The notes beneath the pieces are model-generated. The model did no database searches. It was not told the DNA's origin and worked only from the letters and a program-made list of their open reading frames with translations. Shown here piece after piece: positions 29,799 to 36,603 of a DNA stretch of 64,000 nucleotides. The number at the start of each line of letters is the position of its first letter. Position 1 is the first letter of the stretch. Source of the DNA: Pseudomonas coleopterorum. Lineage in GTDB: Bacteria > Pseudomonadota > Gammaproteobacteria > Pseudomonadales > Pseudomonadaceae. The stretch spans positions 3,785,501-3,849,500 of the forward strand of contig NZ_FNTZ01000001.1 in NCBI RefSeq assembly GCF_900105555.1. Reading direction: 5' to 3'. Both the position numbers and the translations under genes were made by a program.

Positions 29799-30416
29799 TC
29801 AGCCCAGCACGACCAACCGATCAGGCAACTCGTTGCGAGGATGGGTTACAGGTACGTGTTCACGTAATACCTCACCGCAGGCCTGGATACAACCCACGAA
29901 TCCTTCCATCGTTTCACCCCGCTTGACCCGCGCGGTGAACGCCTCGACGATCGCACCCCAGGTGTCATCGCCAATTCGGCTGGAAATCCCCTCGTCCACC
30001 AGAATTTCCACGTACCGTTCCGCCTCCGAAACGAAGATCAACATTCCCGTCGCGCCCTGGGTGTGGTGCAACTTGCGCTCCAGGAACTGCCGACGGGCCA
30101 TGTTGGCCGCCCGCCAGTGACGCACACGGCGCGGCACCAATGCCGTGGTCAATGCAGGAATGCGGAACAGCAGCCCCATCACGATGAAGGTCGCCCACTG
30201 CGCCAGCAACAACTGGTGAGCATTCAGCCAACCAGGGTAATAGTTGATCAGGCCCGGCACCAACAAGGCGATCAGCCCCGCCCACAGCAACGGAATGTAG
30301 GTGTAGTCGTCGGATTGCGGTGCGAGCACCGTGACCAGTTCGGCGTCGGTGTGCAGTTCGGCCTCGGCAATGGCCGTGGCCACGCGCTTTTGCGCGCTTT
30401 GGTCCAGTAATGTCAT
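29799..30416 (-). CDS. TPM-domain membrane protein (DUF477)
   Basis: A 205-residue inner-membrane protein. The N-terminal part (1-40, IAEAELHTDAELVTVLAPQSDD) is the first half of a TPM domain; two membrane helices follow at about 45-60 and 72-87; the rest of the TPM domain (about 115-190, GATGMLIFVSEAERYVEILVD) lies after them. It is the third gene of a lemA-TPM-TPM operon. Function unknown; TPM domains occur in photosystem repair proteins and in bacterial LemA operons. Confidence 0.78.
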   Translation of the reverse strand: MTLLDQSAQKRVATAIAEAELHTDAELVTVLAPQSDDYTYIPLLWAGLIALLVPGLINYYPGWLNAHQLLLAQWATFIVMGLLFRIPALTTALVPRRVRHWRAANMARRQFLERKLHHTQGATGMLIFVSEAERYVEILVDEGISSRIGDDTWGAIVEAFTARVKRGETMEGFVGCIQACGEVLREHVPVTHPRNELPDRLVVLG

Positions 30417-30434
30417 GCTGCGTACCTGCTCGAT

Positions 30435-31196
30435 TTACCAGCCACCCGATGCACCCCCGCCGCCGAAGCCGCCGCCACCGCCACCAAAACCACCACCGCC
30501 GCCGCCGAAACCACCGCCGCCACGACCGCCGCCGAGCACACTGCCCAGCACCGCACCGGTGAGTACCGAACCGCCACCACCGCCTCGACCGCCACGTCCG
30601 CCTCCCCCACCACGGATCATCACTATCACGATGATGATCAAGATGAGAAACGCCGGCCACGGCAAGCGCTGCTGCTCCTGACCTTGACCCTGCGCATTGC
30701 TGCGCTGGGGCTCGGCCAGTGGATCACCGCCCAGCACCTGCAACATGGCGGCCGCGCCAGCACGAATGCCACCGGCGAAATCGCCCTGGCGGAACGACGG
30801 CACGATCACGTTATTGATGATGATGGAAGACTGCGCATCGGTCAGCTGCCCTTCCAGACCGTAACCCACCTCGATGCGCACCTTGCGCTCGGCCTTGGCC
30901 ACGATCAGCAGGGCGCCATTATCCTTGCCCTTCTGCCCGATGCCCCAGGCGCGTCCGAGTTGATAGCCGTAGTCGGCGATGTCCGTGCCTTGCAGATCCG
31001 GTACGGTCACCACCACGACCTGCTCGGAGGTCGCCTGCTCGTGCGCTTCGAGCATCTGGCTGAGCTGACTGCGGGTCTGCCCGTCGAGCAGGCCCGCCTG
31101 GTCCACCACCCGGCCGCTGAGCGCTGGAAACTCCAGCGCTCCGGCGGTGGCGACCCACAACAGCATCAGCAGCGGCAGGCACCGCCATGGCTTCAT
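30435..31196 (-). CDS. TPM-domain protein with glycine-rich C-terminus
   Basis: A 253-residue exported protein: signal peptide (1-20, ending near GALEFP), TPM domain (about 25-155, with VVVTVPDLQGTDIADYGYQLG and GYGLEGQLTDAQSS), a membrane helix (about 180-197) and a tail of about 50 residues made almost only of Gly, Phe, Arg and Ser, ending SGGW. The tail should face the cytoplasm after the helix. Its ATG overlaps the lemA stop (ATGA). Confidence 0.82.
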   Translation of the reverse strand: MKPWRCLPLLMLLWVATAGALEFPALSGRVVDQAGLLDGQTRSQLSQMLEAHEQATSEQVVVVTVPDLQGTDIADYGYQLGRAWGIGQKGKDNGALLIVAKAERKVRIEVGYGLEGQLTDAQSSIIINNVIVPSFRQGDFAGGIRAGAAAMLQVLGGDPLAEPQRSNAQGQGQEQQRLPWPAFLILIIIVIVMIRGGGGGRGGRGGGGGSVLTGAVLGSVLGGGRGGGGFGGGGGGFGGGGGGFGGGGASGGW

Positions 31197-31792
31197 TGGA
31201 ACTTCACGCTCGGCGCTTGCTCGGCATTGGGTGCCGTGGCCTTGAAGTTCTCGCGAACCTTCTGGTCACGGTACATGGTCATCTGCCACAGCTTGCCGGG
31301 GAAAGTGCGGATCTCGGTGTTGTACTTCTCGACCGAGGCGATGAAGTCACGACGTGCCACTGCGATGCGGTTTTCGGTCCCTTCAAGCTGCGACTGCAAG
31401 GCCAGGAAGTTCTGGTTCGACTTCAGGTCAGGATAGCGCTCGACAGTGACCATCAAACGGCTCAAGGCACCGCTGAGTTGCTGCTGGGCCTGGTCGAACT
31501 GCTGCAGCTTGGCTGGATCGTCCAGGGTATTGGCATCGACCTGGATCGAGGTGGCCTTGGCCCGCGCTTCGATCACCCGGGTCAGGGTGTCCTGTTCCTG
31601 CTTGGCGTAACCCTTCACCGTTTCCACCAGATTGGGAATGAGGTCGGCCCGACGCTGGTACTGGTTCTCCACCTGAGCCCAGGCTGATTTCACCTGTTCG
31701 TCATATTGCGGAATGTTATTGATGCCGCAACCACTGAGCAGCGTGGTGAACATCAACACGGTCAGCAGCCGTGTGCGCAGAGAAATGGTCAT
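31193..31792 (-). CDS. lemA: LemA family protein
   Basis: A 199-residue protein anchored at the inner membrane or as a lipoprotein: the N-terminal segment ends LMFTTLLSGCGIN, a plausible lipobox. The LemA four-helix domain follows, with its conserved SAWAQVENQYQRRADLIPNL and the ENRIAVARRDF stretch. Known family biology is thin; this LemA is unrelated to the GacS sensor kinase once called LemA. First gene of the operon with the two TPM proteins. ATG at 31792; AAGGAG lies twelve bases upstream, a little far. Confidence 0.85.
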   Translation of the reverse strand: MTISLRTRLLTVLMFTTLLSGCGINNIPQYDEQVKSAWAQVENQYQRRADLIPNLVETVKGYAKQEQDTLTRVIEARAKATSIQVDANTLDDPAKLQQFDQAQQQLSGALSRLMVTVERYPDLKSNQNFLALQSQLEGTENRIAVARRDFIASVEKYNTEIRTFPGKLWQMTMYRDQKVRENFKATAPNAEQAPSVKFQ

Positions 31793-31921
31793 GGCGGGGT
31801 CAAGCTCCTTGGAAGGCAGCGCAACAAGGCGCTGCAACGCGCCGACATCCGGTTCGGGTCGACGCTTGAATAAGAGAGGTTAGCAGGCCTGGGTGGGCGA
31901 AACGCCAAATCGCAGGCAAAG

Positions 31922-31953
31922 AAAAGCCCGCCGACGGGGAGGAAAGCGGGCTT
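31922..31953 (-). terminator. intrinsic terminator (minus strand)
   Basis: On the minus strand, AAGCCCGC pairs with GCGGGCTT (31946-31953 with 31924-31931) followed by TTTTC. It ends the small gene at 32053-32271 and insulates lemA from it. Confidence 0.8.
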
Positions 31954-32052
31954 GAAGAAGGAGCAAGGTCAACATTACGCCCGAGAATGTGAACACCGCG
32001 TGAAACGGATGTGAACGGACAGTTAGCTGCACTTTTCTCCTTTTTCACAACA

Positions 32053-32271
32053 TCAACGCCCGTCTGCGATCTTGCGTTCGATCTCGGCGGTCTTGCGCTG
32101 CAAGGTCTCGGCGTCCTGCTCTTTCTCCTTGATGGAGGTCGGCGTGATGACCTTGTCGACGCCTTCGGTCGCCGGGGTTTCGTTCTCGATATCGCGCTCG
32201 ACCACGTTCACGGGCTTGCCGCTCGCGTCGAGGGTCGGAGCTTTTGGCTGGATTTCATCGCGTGTGGTCAT
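32053..32271 (-). CDS. small charged hypothetical protein
   Basis: A 72-residue, highly charged, probably disordered then helical protein (C-terminal KEKEQDAETLQRKTAEIERKI could form a short coiled coil). No signal peptide, membrane helix or recognised domain. A terminator follows it. Start ATG 32271 with a weak GAGG site. Confidence 0.6.
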   Translation of the reverse strand: MTTRDEIQPKAPTLDASGKPVNVVERDIENETPATEGVDKVITPTSIKEKEQDAETLQRKTAEIERKIADGR

Positions 32272-32394
32272 GGTAGGAAGCCTCTGATGTTAGGTAACGA
32301 TTCGAGGCTTTGCAGGCGAGGTAAGTTCCTGTGCACAACTTTTGACCGCACGTTACCCACAGGCACGGGTCACAGTTTCTTTGGGAGGAAAACC

Positions 32395-32574
32395 ATGGCC
32401 ATTTCAGTGAAGAAACTCGAAGGCGATGACGTCCCCGAGCAATACCGTGCACAGGGCATGGACCTGGTGTTTCAAGTACAGGACGCCGAGGGCGAACTGC
32501 ACATCCGCACCAACGACGAGGAGGCCGCCGCCCTGGCGGTGGAGTTCAGCGAAAAGGACCAGCCCAGCAAGTGA
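32395..32574 (+). CDS. small conserved hypothetical protein, 59 residues
   Basis: MAISVKKLEGDDVPEQYRAQ begins an acidic 59-residue protein with GGGAGG seven bases upstream, a strong ribosome site. The C-terminal part (IRTNDEEAAALAVEFSEKD) resembles an alpha/beta unit. No known domain recognised. It is too short for confident assignment but the site and codon use support a real gene. Confidence 0.62.
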   Translation: MAISVKKLEGDDVPEQYRAQGMDLVFQVQDAEGELHIRTNDEEAAALAVEFSEKDQPSK

Positions 32575-32616
32575 CCGTGGATGGCCTGTACAGCCTTGCC
32601 GACGTGCATCCCCGGC

Positions 32617-32862
32617 CTAACGGCTGAGCAACCAGACCCCGGCGCAGATCAATCCGGCCAGCAACGTACCGCCGAACAAGGCGTACTCCAGCTTGGTGCG
32701 ATTCAGCGAGTCGATTACCTGCTCGATGTAGACCTCGATGTCAGCCGCTCGGCGGCGCATCTCCAGACCTTCGATAATGTCCTGCACCCGCGCATCGAGC
32801 AGTGGCGAGACGCACAGGTAGACCGACGCGTAACTGGCGAGAATGATAAGAAGGTACTTCAC
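32617..32862 (-). CDS. small two-helix membrane protein
   Basis: An 81-residue protein with membrane helices at 3-20 (LLIILASYASVYLCVSPLL) and 60-78 (YALFGGTLLAGLICAGVWL) around a charged loop. GTG start at 32862 with AAGGAAG six bases upstream. Not recognised. Confidence 0.6.
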   Translation of the reverse strand: MKYLLIILASYASVYLCVSPLLDARVQDIIEGLEMRRRAADIEVYIEQVIDSLNRTKLEYALFGGTLLAGLICAGVWLLSR

Positions 32863-33004
32863 GGTTGGCTTCCTTGCCCAAAATACAATGCGGGCTCATG
32901 CGCGGTCGACAGACGCGGTGGAAACGATACAGGTCGAAGCGAACAATCGCCATGGCGGGTACGCTCGCTTCGATTACGCCTGCCGATCGCGTCACACCCT
33001 GCCG

Positions 33005-33268
33005 TCACAAATGCTTTTTCGCCTCCTTGTCGAGGTGTTTGTCTGCCTTGTGCCGCTCATCATCGTCATGTTTGAGGCCTTTATCGACCTCGGCGGCGTC
33101 GTGTTTGACGCCTTTGTCGATTTCCTTGGCATCGTGCTCGACACCTTTGTCGAGTTCACGATTGTCGTGACGAATGCCCTTGTCCAGTTCATCTTCAGCC
33201 TGCGTGGCAGGCGCCACGGCACAGATCAGCAGCAAAGCGGTAGCGATTGAAGGGACCCACTTACCCAT
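33005..33268 (-). CDS. exported protein of 11-residue DKG/HD repeats
   Basis: An 87-residue protein with a signal peptide (1-24, ending APATQA). The mature part, about 63 residues, is almost wholly a tandem repeat of 11 residues with consensus E[LIV]DKG[ILV]xHDxx: four clear units and one degenerate unit, then a Lys/His tail. The repeats are visible in the DNA as a 33-base period. The even spacing of His-Asp pairs could bind metal, and the 4/7 spacing of hydrophobic residues would fit an 11-residue (hendecad) helix, although the Gly in each unit argues against a rigid one. ATG at 33268 has AGGAG eight bases upstream. No known family recognised. Confidence 0.65.
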   Translation of the reverse strand: MGKWVPSIATALLLICAVAPATQAEDELDKGIRHDNRELDKGVEHDAKEIDKGVKHDAAEVDKGLKHDDDERHKADKHLDKEAKKHL

Positions 33269-33429
33269 GGCAACACTCCTGTTTGAACGGCTGGAACCAC
33301 TGACTCCATCGACCCTAACGGTAGTAGATGCCCACAAACCGCGCCAGAGTGCGCCAGACAGATGACCGTCAACACATCGGGCTATCGAATCCTGTAAAAC
33401 GTACGAACCAAAAACAACGAAACACACCC

Positions 33430-34203
33430 ATGACCGTCTTCTACCTCAAGCTGCTCATCACCCCACTGCTCATGCTCTCGATGTCCATCGCCGCCAAACG
33501 CTGGGGCACCCACGTCGGTGGCTTGCTCTCGGGGCTTCCGGTGACTTCGGCCGTGGTGATGCTGTTTCTCAGCCTTGAACAAGGCCCTGGATTCGTAGCG
33601 ATGGCCGTACCGGGCGCGCTGGCGGGCGTTGCGGCGATCCAGGCGACCTACCTGTTCTACCTCACCGTGACCCGGCGCCTTTCGGCATTCCTCGGCTGCG
33701 TGGCAGCGCTGGCCTTCTACGTGGTTGCCGCCTTGCTCATGAACTGGCTGGGCTCACTCCCGGCGTCCATCGCGGTCACCCTGTGCCTGATCGTCGTACT
33801 GATCATGGCCACCTCAAAGACCGGCGAGCGCCCGGCAAAACCGGTTCCGCTGCCCAGCTGGATCATCCCGATGCGGATGCTCACCGCCACCCTGCTGCTC
33901 CTGCTGATCACCGCCGGCGCACAGTGGCTGGGCCCCGTCGTCAGTGGCTACCTGGCGCCCATCCCCATCATCGCGTGGCCGCTGGCCGTGTTCGCCCACG
34001 TCCAGGGCGGACGCCAGGAACTCGCCGCCATCGTGCGAGGCAACGCCATTGGCGCCGTCGGCGTGATCGGCTTCTACCTCAGCCTGCAGGGGATGGTGAT
34101 GCAACTGGGCATACTGCCCGCCGTCGCGACGGGCGTGGTCTTGGCCGTGGTGATCACGGCCGTCGTCGCGCGACTGGCCAACCTGCACCGGAAAGCGGCC
34201 TAG
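33430..34203 (+). CDS. conserved multi-pass inner-membrane protein
   Basis: A 257-residue protein with about eight predicted membrane helices and a short cytoplasmic loop (SKTGERPAKPVPLPSW) in the middle. The conserved-looking N-terminal loop KRWGTHVGGLLSGLPVTSAVV is probably functional. Resembles uncharacterised membrane proteins of pseudomonads; no transporter family can be named. Its TAG stop is shared in the palindrome CTAG with the convergent VOC gene. Confidence 0.72.
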   Translation: MTVFYLKLLITPLLMLSMSIAAKRWGTHVGGLLSGLPVTSAVVMLFLSLEQGPGFVAMAVPGALAGVAAIQATYLFYLTVTRRLSAFLGCVAALAFYVVAALLMNWLGSLPASIAVTLCLIVVLIMATSKTGERPAKPVPLPSWIIPMRMLTATLLLLLITAGAQWLGPVVSGYLAPIPIIAWPLAVFAHVQGGRQELAAIVRGNAIGAVGVIGFYLSLQGMVMQLGILPAVATGVVLAVVITAVVARLANLHRKAA

Positions 34204-34601
34204 GCCATATCCGAGGTGTGCACAAAACATAACTTGTTGCCCTCGGGATCCCGGCAATAGGCCCCGAAATAGTCCTGCGCATACTGCGGCCGCAAACCCG
34301 GCGCCCCCTCGTCCGTCCCGCCGTTATCCAACGCCGCCTGCCACGCGTCCCGCACCTGCTGCTGTGACTGCGCCGCAAAACTCACCTGCATGCCGTTGCC
34401 CCACGTGGCTGGCAGGCCGTTGAACGGAAGCTGGACGTAGACCTGAGGCCAGGACCTGCCCGGCCGCTGCCAACCGGCGCCGTCTGGACCGCCGTCGTTT
34501 TCGTCGGGGATGCGGATGAGGCCCAGGGTTTGGAGGACGTGGTCGTAGAAGGTGAGCATCTTTGGGAGATCGCGGGCGCCGATTTGGATGTGGCTGAACA
34601 T
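34200..34601 (-). CDS. VOC-superfamily (glyoxalase/bleomycin-resistance-like) protein
   Basis: A 133-residue single VOC unit: MFSHIQIGARDLPKMLTFYD at the N-terminus supplies the first beta strand with a potential His ligand, and YCRDPEGNKLCFVHT closes the fold. The usual C-terminal Glu ligand position appears as Cys/Phe (NKLCFVH rather than NxIELV), so metal binding is uncertain. AGGAG lies nine bases upstream of the ATG. Substrate unknown. Confidence 0.8.
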   Translation of the reverse strand: MFSHIQIGARDLPKMLTFYDHVLQTLGLIRIPDENDGGPDGAGWQRPGRSWPQVYVQLPFNGLPATWGNGMQVSFAAQSQQQVRDAWQAALDNGGTDEGAPGLRPQYAQDYFGAYCRDPEGNKLCFVHTSDMA

Positions 34602-34678
34602 GGGGGGCTCCTGGGCATGTCGTGTGGGCTATGCGTGAGAGCAACCGAGCGGGACAGCTTCTGCCCTGCCTCGATTCA

Positions 34679-35224
34679 CTACTGCGCCATGATTGCCTGA
34701 TATCTCTTTTGATATTCGTCGTAAGGCAAGTTCTGCTGCATCAGCAAATCGATCTGCCGTTCGCGGTATTCAGAGGACGATAAGGGCGCAGGCGCGGTAC
34801 TGGGCGCGGCTTGGTAGGGTGCTGTCGCCTGTCGCGCAGGGACAGCAGCAGGAGCTTGGCTTGGGCCAAGGTAGTTAAGTGGCGCAGATACGCTGCCGAG
34901 GTTGCCAAGGCATTGGTATTTCTTCGATACACGCCATGCGGAACAGTCGCCGTAGCCGCGTCTGAGCGTGCATTCCTGGTTTGTTCCGCCAAAAGGCTCT
35001 GCGTCGACATAACCCCATAAAGAACACTTGGAGCGGGCGATGGCGTACGCCTGCTGCTGATCAACCACGGGGGTTTCGAAGCTACTGAATTCGTACGCAA
35101 CGTCAATGACGCCATCTGCGCGACTTCCGCCTGTGGCTTGGAAGTCCTTGTGCGTGGCGCAACCTGCAAGGGTCGCCAAAAACACGAAAGCCGCTGTTCG
35201 GCGGCTGAGGTTTAGGAGAGGCAT
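34679..35224 (-). CDS. YecR-like lipoprotein
   Basis: A 181-residue lipoprotein: signal peptide with lipobox LATLAGC (cysteine at about residue 22), then a YecR-like domain (TGGSRADGVIDVAYEFS, ARSKCSLWGYVDAEPFGG, with four further cysteines likely forming disulfides), a Pro/Ala-rich linker and a helical tail. The +1 residue after Cys is Ala, favouring the outer membrane. Function unknown. Start ATG 35224 gives a normal lipoprotein signal; an ATG twenty codons upstream would not. Confidence 0.72.
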   Translation of the reverse strand: MPLLNLSRRTAAFVFLATLAGCATHKDFQATGGSRADGVIDVAYEFSSFETPVVDQQQAYAIARSKCSLWGYVDAEPFGGTNQECTLRRGYGDCSAWRVSKKYQCLGNLGSVSAPLNYLGPSQAPAAVPARQATAPYQAAPSTAPAPLSSSEYRERQIDLLMQQNLPYDEYQKRYQAIMAQ

Positions 35225-35313
35225 GTGATATCCGTATTCTGAGCTCTCGAGGAGCGGTATCGCATCAGTCTCGCAAGGCCTCAAGATCCAAGGTCTGCAA
35301 AGATTGTTGGGAA

Positions 35314-35389
35314 TGGTGCCGGAGATAGGAATCGAACCTACGACCTTCGCGTTACGAGTGCGCTGCTCTACCGACTGAGCTACACCGGC
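35314..35389 (-). tRNA. tRNA-Thr (anticodon CGT)
   Basis: Read on the minus strand from GCCGGTG, with D-arm AGCTCAGTCGGTAGAGC, anticodon loop CTCGTAA (CGT) and T-arm GTAGGTTCGATTCCTAT, CCA encoded at 35316-35314. One T-T mismatch in the acceptor stem and an A-C pair closing the anticodon loop are seen. In P. aeruginosa the equivalent tRNA-Thr marks one edge of the variable pilin locus. Confidence 0.95.
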
Positions 35390-35432
35390 GATATAATTAA
35401 TTACTATAAGCTTTCAACAAGCATCTCTTCAT

Positions 35433-35864
35433 CTATCCCTGAAAATTTTCTGTACAGCCTTCTGGGCGATAATCGCTTCCGATTTTCGAATTAACATAGC
35501 AAACCCAGCTGCCGTCCAATGCTCTAACAACTGTAATAACACCATCCTGAACAGCTGAAGGAGCATTGAGCAACCTACACTCAAGATTTGCGGTGCCTTT
35601 TGTGTTGTCAGACATGGTAGAGAAAGCGCAACGAGCTGATCTATTTTGAATAGCAGTAAGCTCTTCTAAAGTAGGTACAGGCGCCGATACAGAAAGAGCG
35701 GATTCGTAAATTGCCCTAAGCCCTACCAGTTCTTGAAAGCTTGCTGCAACCTTACTTTTGCAAACGTATCGGGAGTACGTAGGTAACGCTACAACAACAA
35801 GAACACCCAGAACAAGAACCACCATCATAATTTCTATCAACGTGAATGCTTTTTGCCCCCTCAT
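35433..35864 (-). CDS. second type IVa pilin, downstream of pilA
   Basis: A 143-residue prepilin: leader MRGQKA, then FTLIEIMMVVLVLGVLVVVA as the N-terminal helix, and a C-terminal disulfide loop (WVCYVN to YRPEGC). The residue before the cleavage site is Ala rather than the near-universal Gly; Glu5 is present. GGAG lies nine bases upstream of ATG 35864. It resembles the pilAI/pilAII pair of P. stutzeri, where the second pilin affects transformation. It is AT-richer than the surrounding genes. Confidence 0.88.
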   Translation of the reverse strand: MRGQKAFTLIEIMMVVLVLGVLVVVALPTYSRYVCKSKVAASFQELVGLRAIYESALSVSAPVPTLEELTAIQNRSARCAFSTMSDNTKGTANLECRLLNAPSAVQDGVITVVRALDGSWVCYVNSKIGSDYRPEGCTENFQG

Positions 35865-35911
35865 GATCACCACTCCAAAAGGCGAGCCAAAACATCCAGC
35901 GACTCTTGGAC

Positions 35912-35947
35912 TCAAGCGTCAGACCCGTAGTGGAGTCTGACGCTTGA
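35912..35947. other. perfect 13-bp inverted repeat between the two pilin genes
   Basis: TCAAGCGTCAGAC (35912-35924) and GTCTGACGCTTGA (35935-35947) are perfectly complementary over a ten-base loop. No T-run follows on either strand, so it is more likely a stability hairpin or attenuator in the pilA-pilin transcript than a plain terminator. Confidence 0.8.
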
Positions 35948-35967
35948 TTGCATACTAGCTCAGAAAA

Positions 35968-36381
35968 TTACGATGCAGTACAACCAGCTGGCAAATATTT
36001 GGTATCAACAGGAGCAACACATTTCCAGGTTCCGGCTGCAACCCGACTCAAGGTAATAACTTTAGTTGCTACGCCTGGATTACCAGCCATAGTACACGCG
36101 ATTGATGCAGTACCATCCGTACCTACCGATACAGTCAATGTAGGGCACCGAGTAGACGTCGTCAAACCTACATCGCTTGCAGCTGTAAGGGCCGTAGTTA
36201 CCCCTTCATTAATACGTGCCTCAGCTTGGGTCTTACCGGGTGTAATCTCCGCAAGCGCTGCTGTCACCTGCGATTTAGCTACATAGGTCTGGTACGCTGG
36301 CAGTGCGATCGCAGCCAGAATGCCAATGATCGCCACGACGATCATCAACTCGATAAGTGTAAAACCCTTTTGTGATTTCAT
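35968..36381 (-). CDS. pilA: type IV major pilin
   Basis: The 137-residue prepilin has leader MKSQKG and the classical mature N-terminus [20 protein letters not shown] with Glu5, cleaved and N-methylated by PilD. Four cysteines are present; the last two (WKCVAP, PAGC) form the usual C-terminal loop. It polymerises into the pilus used for twitching, adhesion and DNA uptake. Divergent from pilB; transcribed from a sigma-54 promoter activated by PilR. AT-richer than the genome average, as is common for pilin loci. Confidence 0.96.
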   Translation of the reverse strand: MKSQKGFTLIELMIVVAIIGILAAIALPAYQTYVAKSQVTAALAEITPGKTQAEARINEGVTTALTAASDVGLTTSTRCPTLTVSVGTDGTASIACTMAGNPGVATKVITLSRVAAGTWKCVAPVDTKYLPAGCTAS

Positions 36382-36427
36382 GCGAATGCCCTTATAGAGG
36401 ACGGAATGTCCGGCTGCTCAGTGCCAA

Positions 36428-36442
36428 GCATCCTTCGTGCCA
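36428..36442 (-). promoter_or_regulatory. sigma-54 promoter of pilA
   Basis: On the minus strand TGGCACG, four bases, ATGC: GG and GC are exactly ten bases apart, the RpoN spacing, with one deviation (ATGC for TTGC). It lies about 47 bases upstream of the pilA start. Confidence 0.85.
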
Positions 36443-36515
36443 GGTCTCCCATACCCGAAACCGGCGACCGCTACGACTTAAACCATCTGCAAAGCATTAG
36501 ACAATGGGCACAAAA

Positions 36516-36530
36516 TGACAAATTTTGTCA
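36516..36530. promoter_or_regulatory. candidate PilR-binding palindrome
   Basis: TGACAAATTTTGTCA, an inverted repeat with TGTC half-sites, centred about 95 bases upstream of the sigma-54 promoter. PilR of P. aeruginosa binds TGTC-containing sites in the -80 to -120 region of pilA, so position and sequence fit. Confidence 0.6.
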
Positions 36531-36603
36531 CATCAAAATATAGCATTTGGCACCGGCACCTCAGTGCGCTATAAGTCACCTATTACAGATTTTGGTATTC
36601 ACT

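Noticed and set aside
35314..35389. tRNA-Thr as a genomic-island integration site
   Set aside because: No integrase gene and no direct repeat of the tRNA 3' end were seen; homologous pilin exchange explains the block better.
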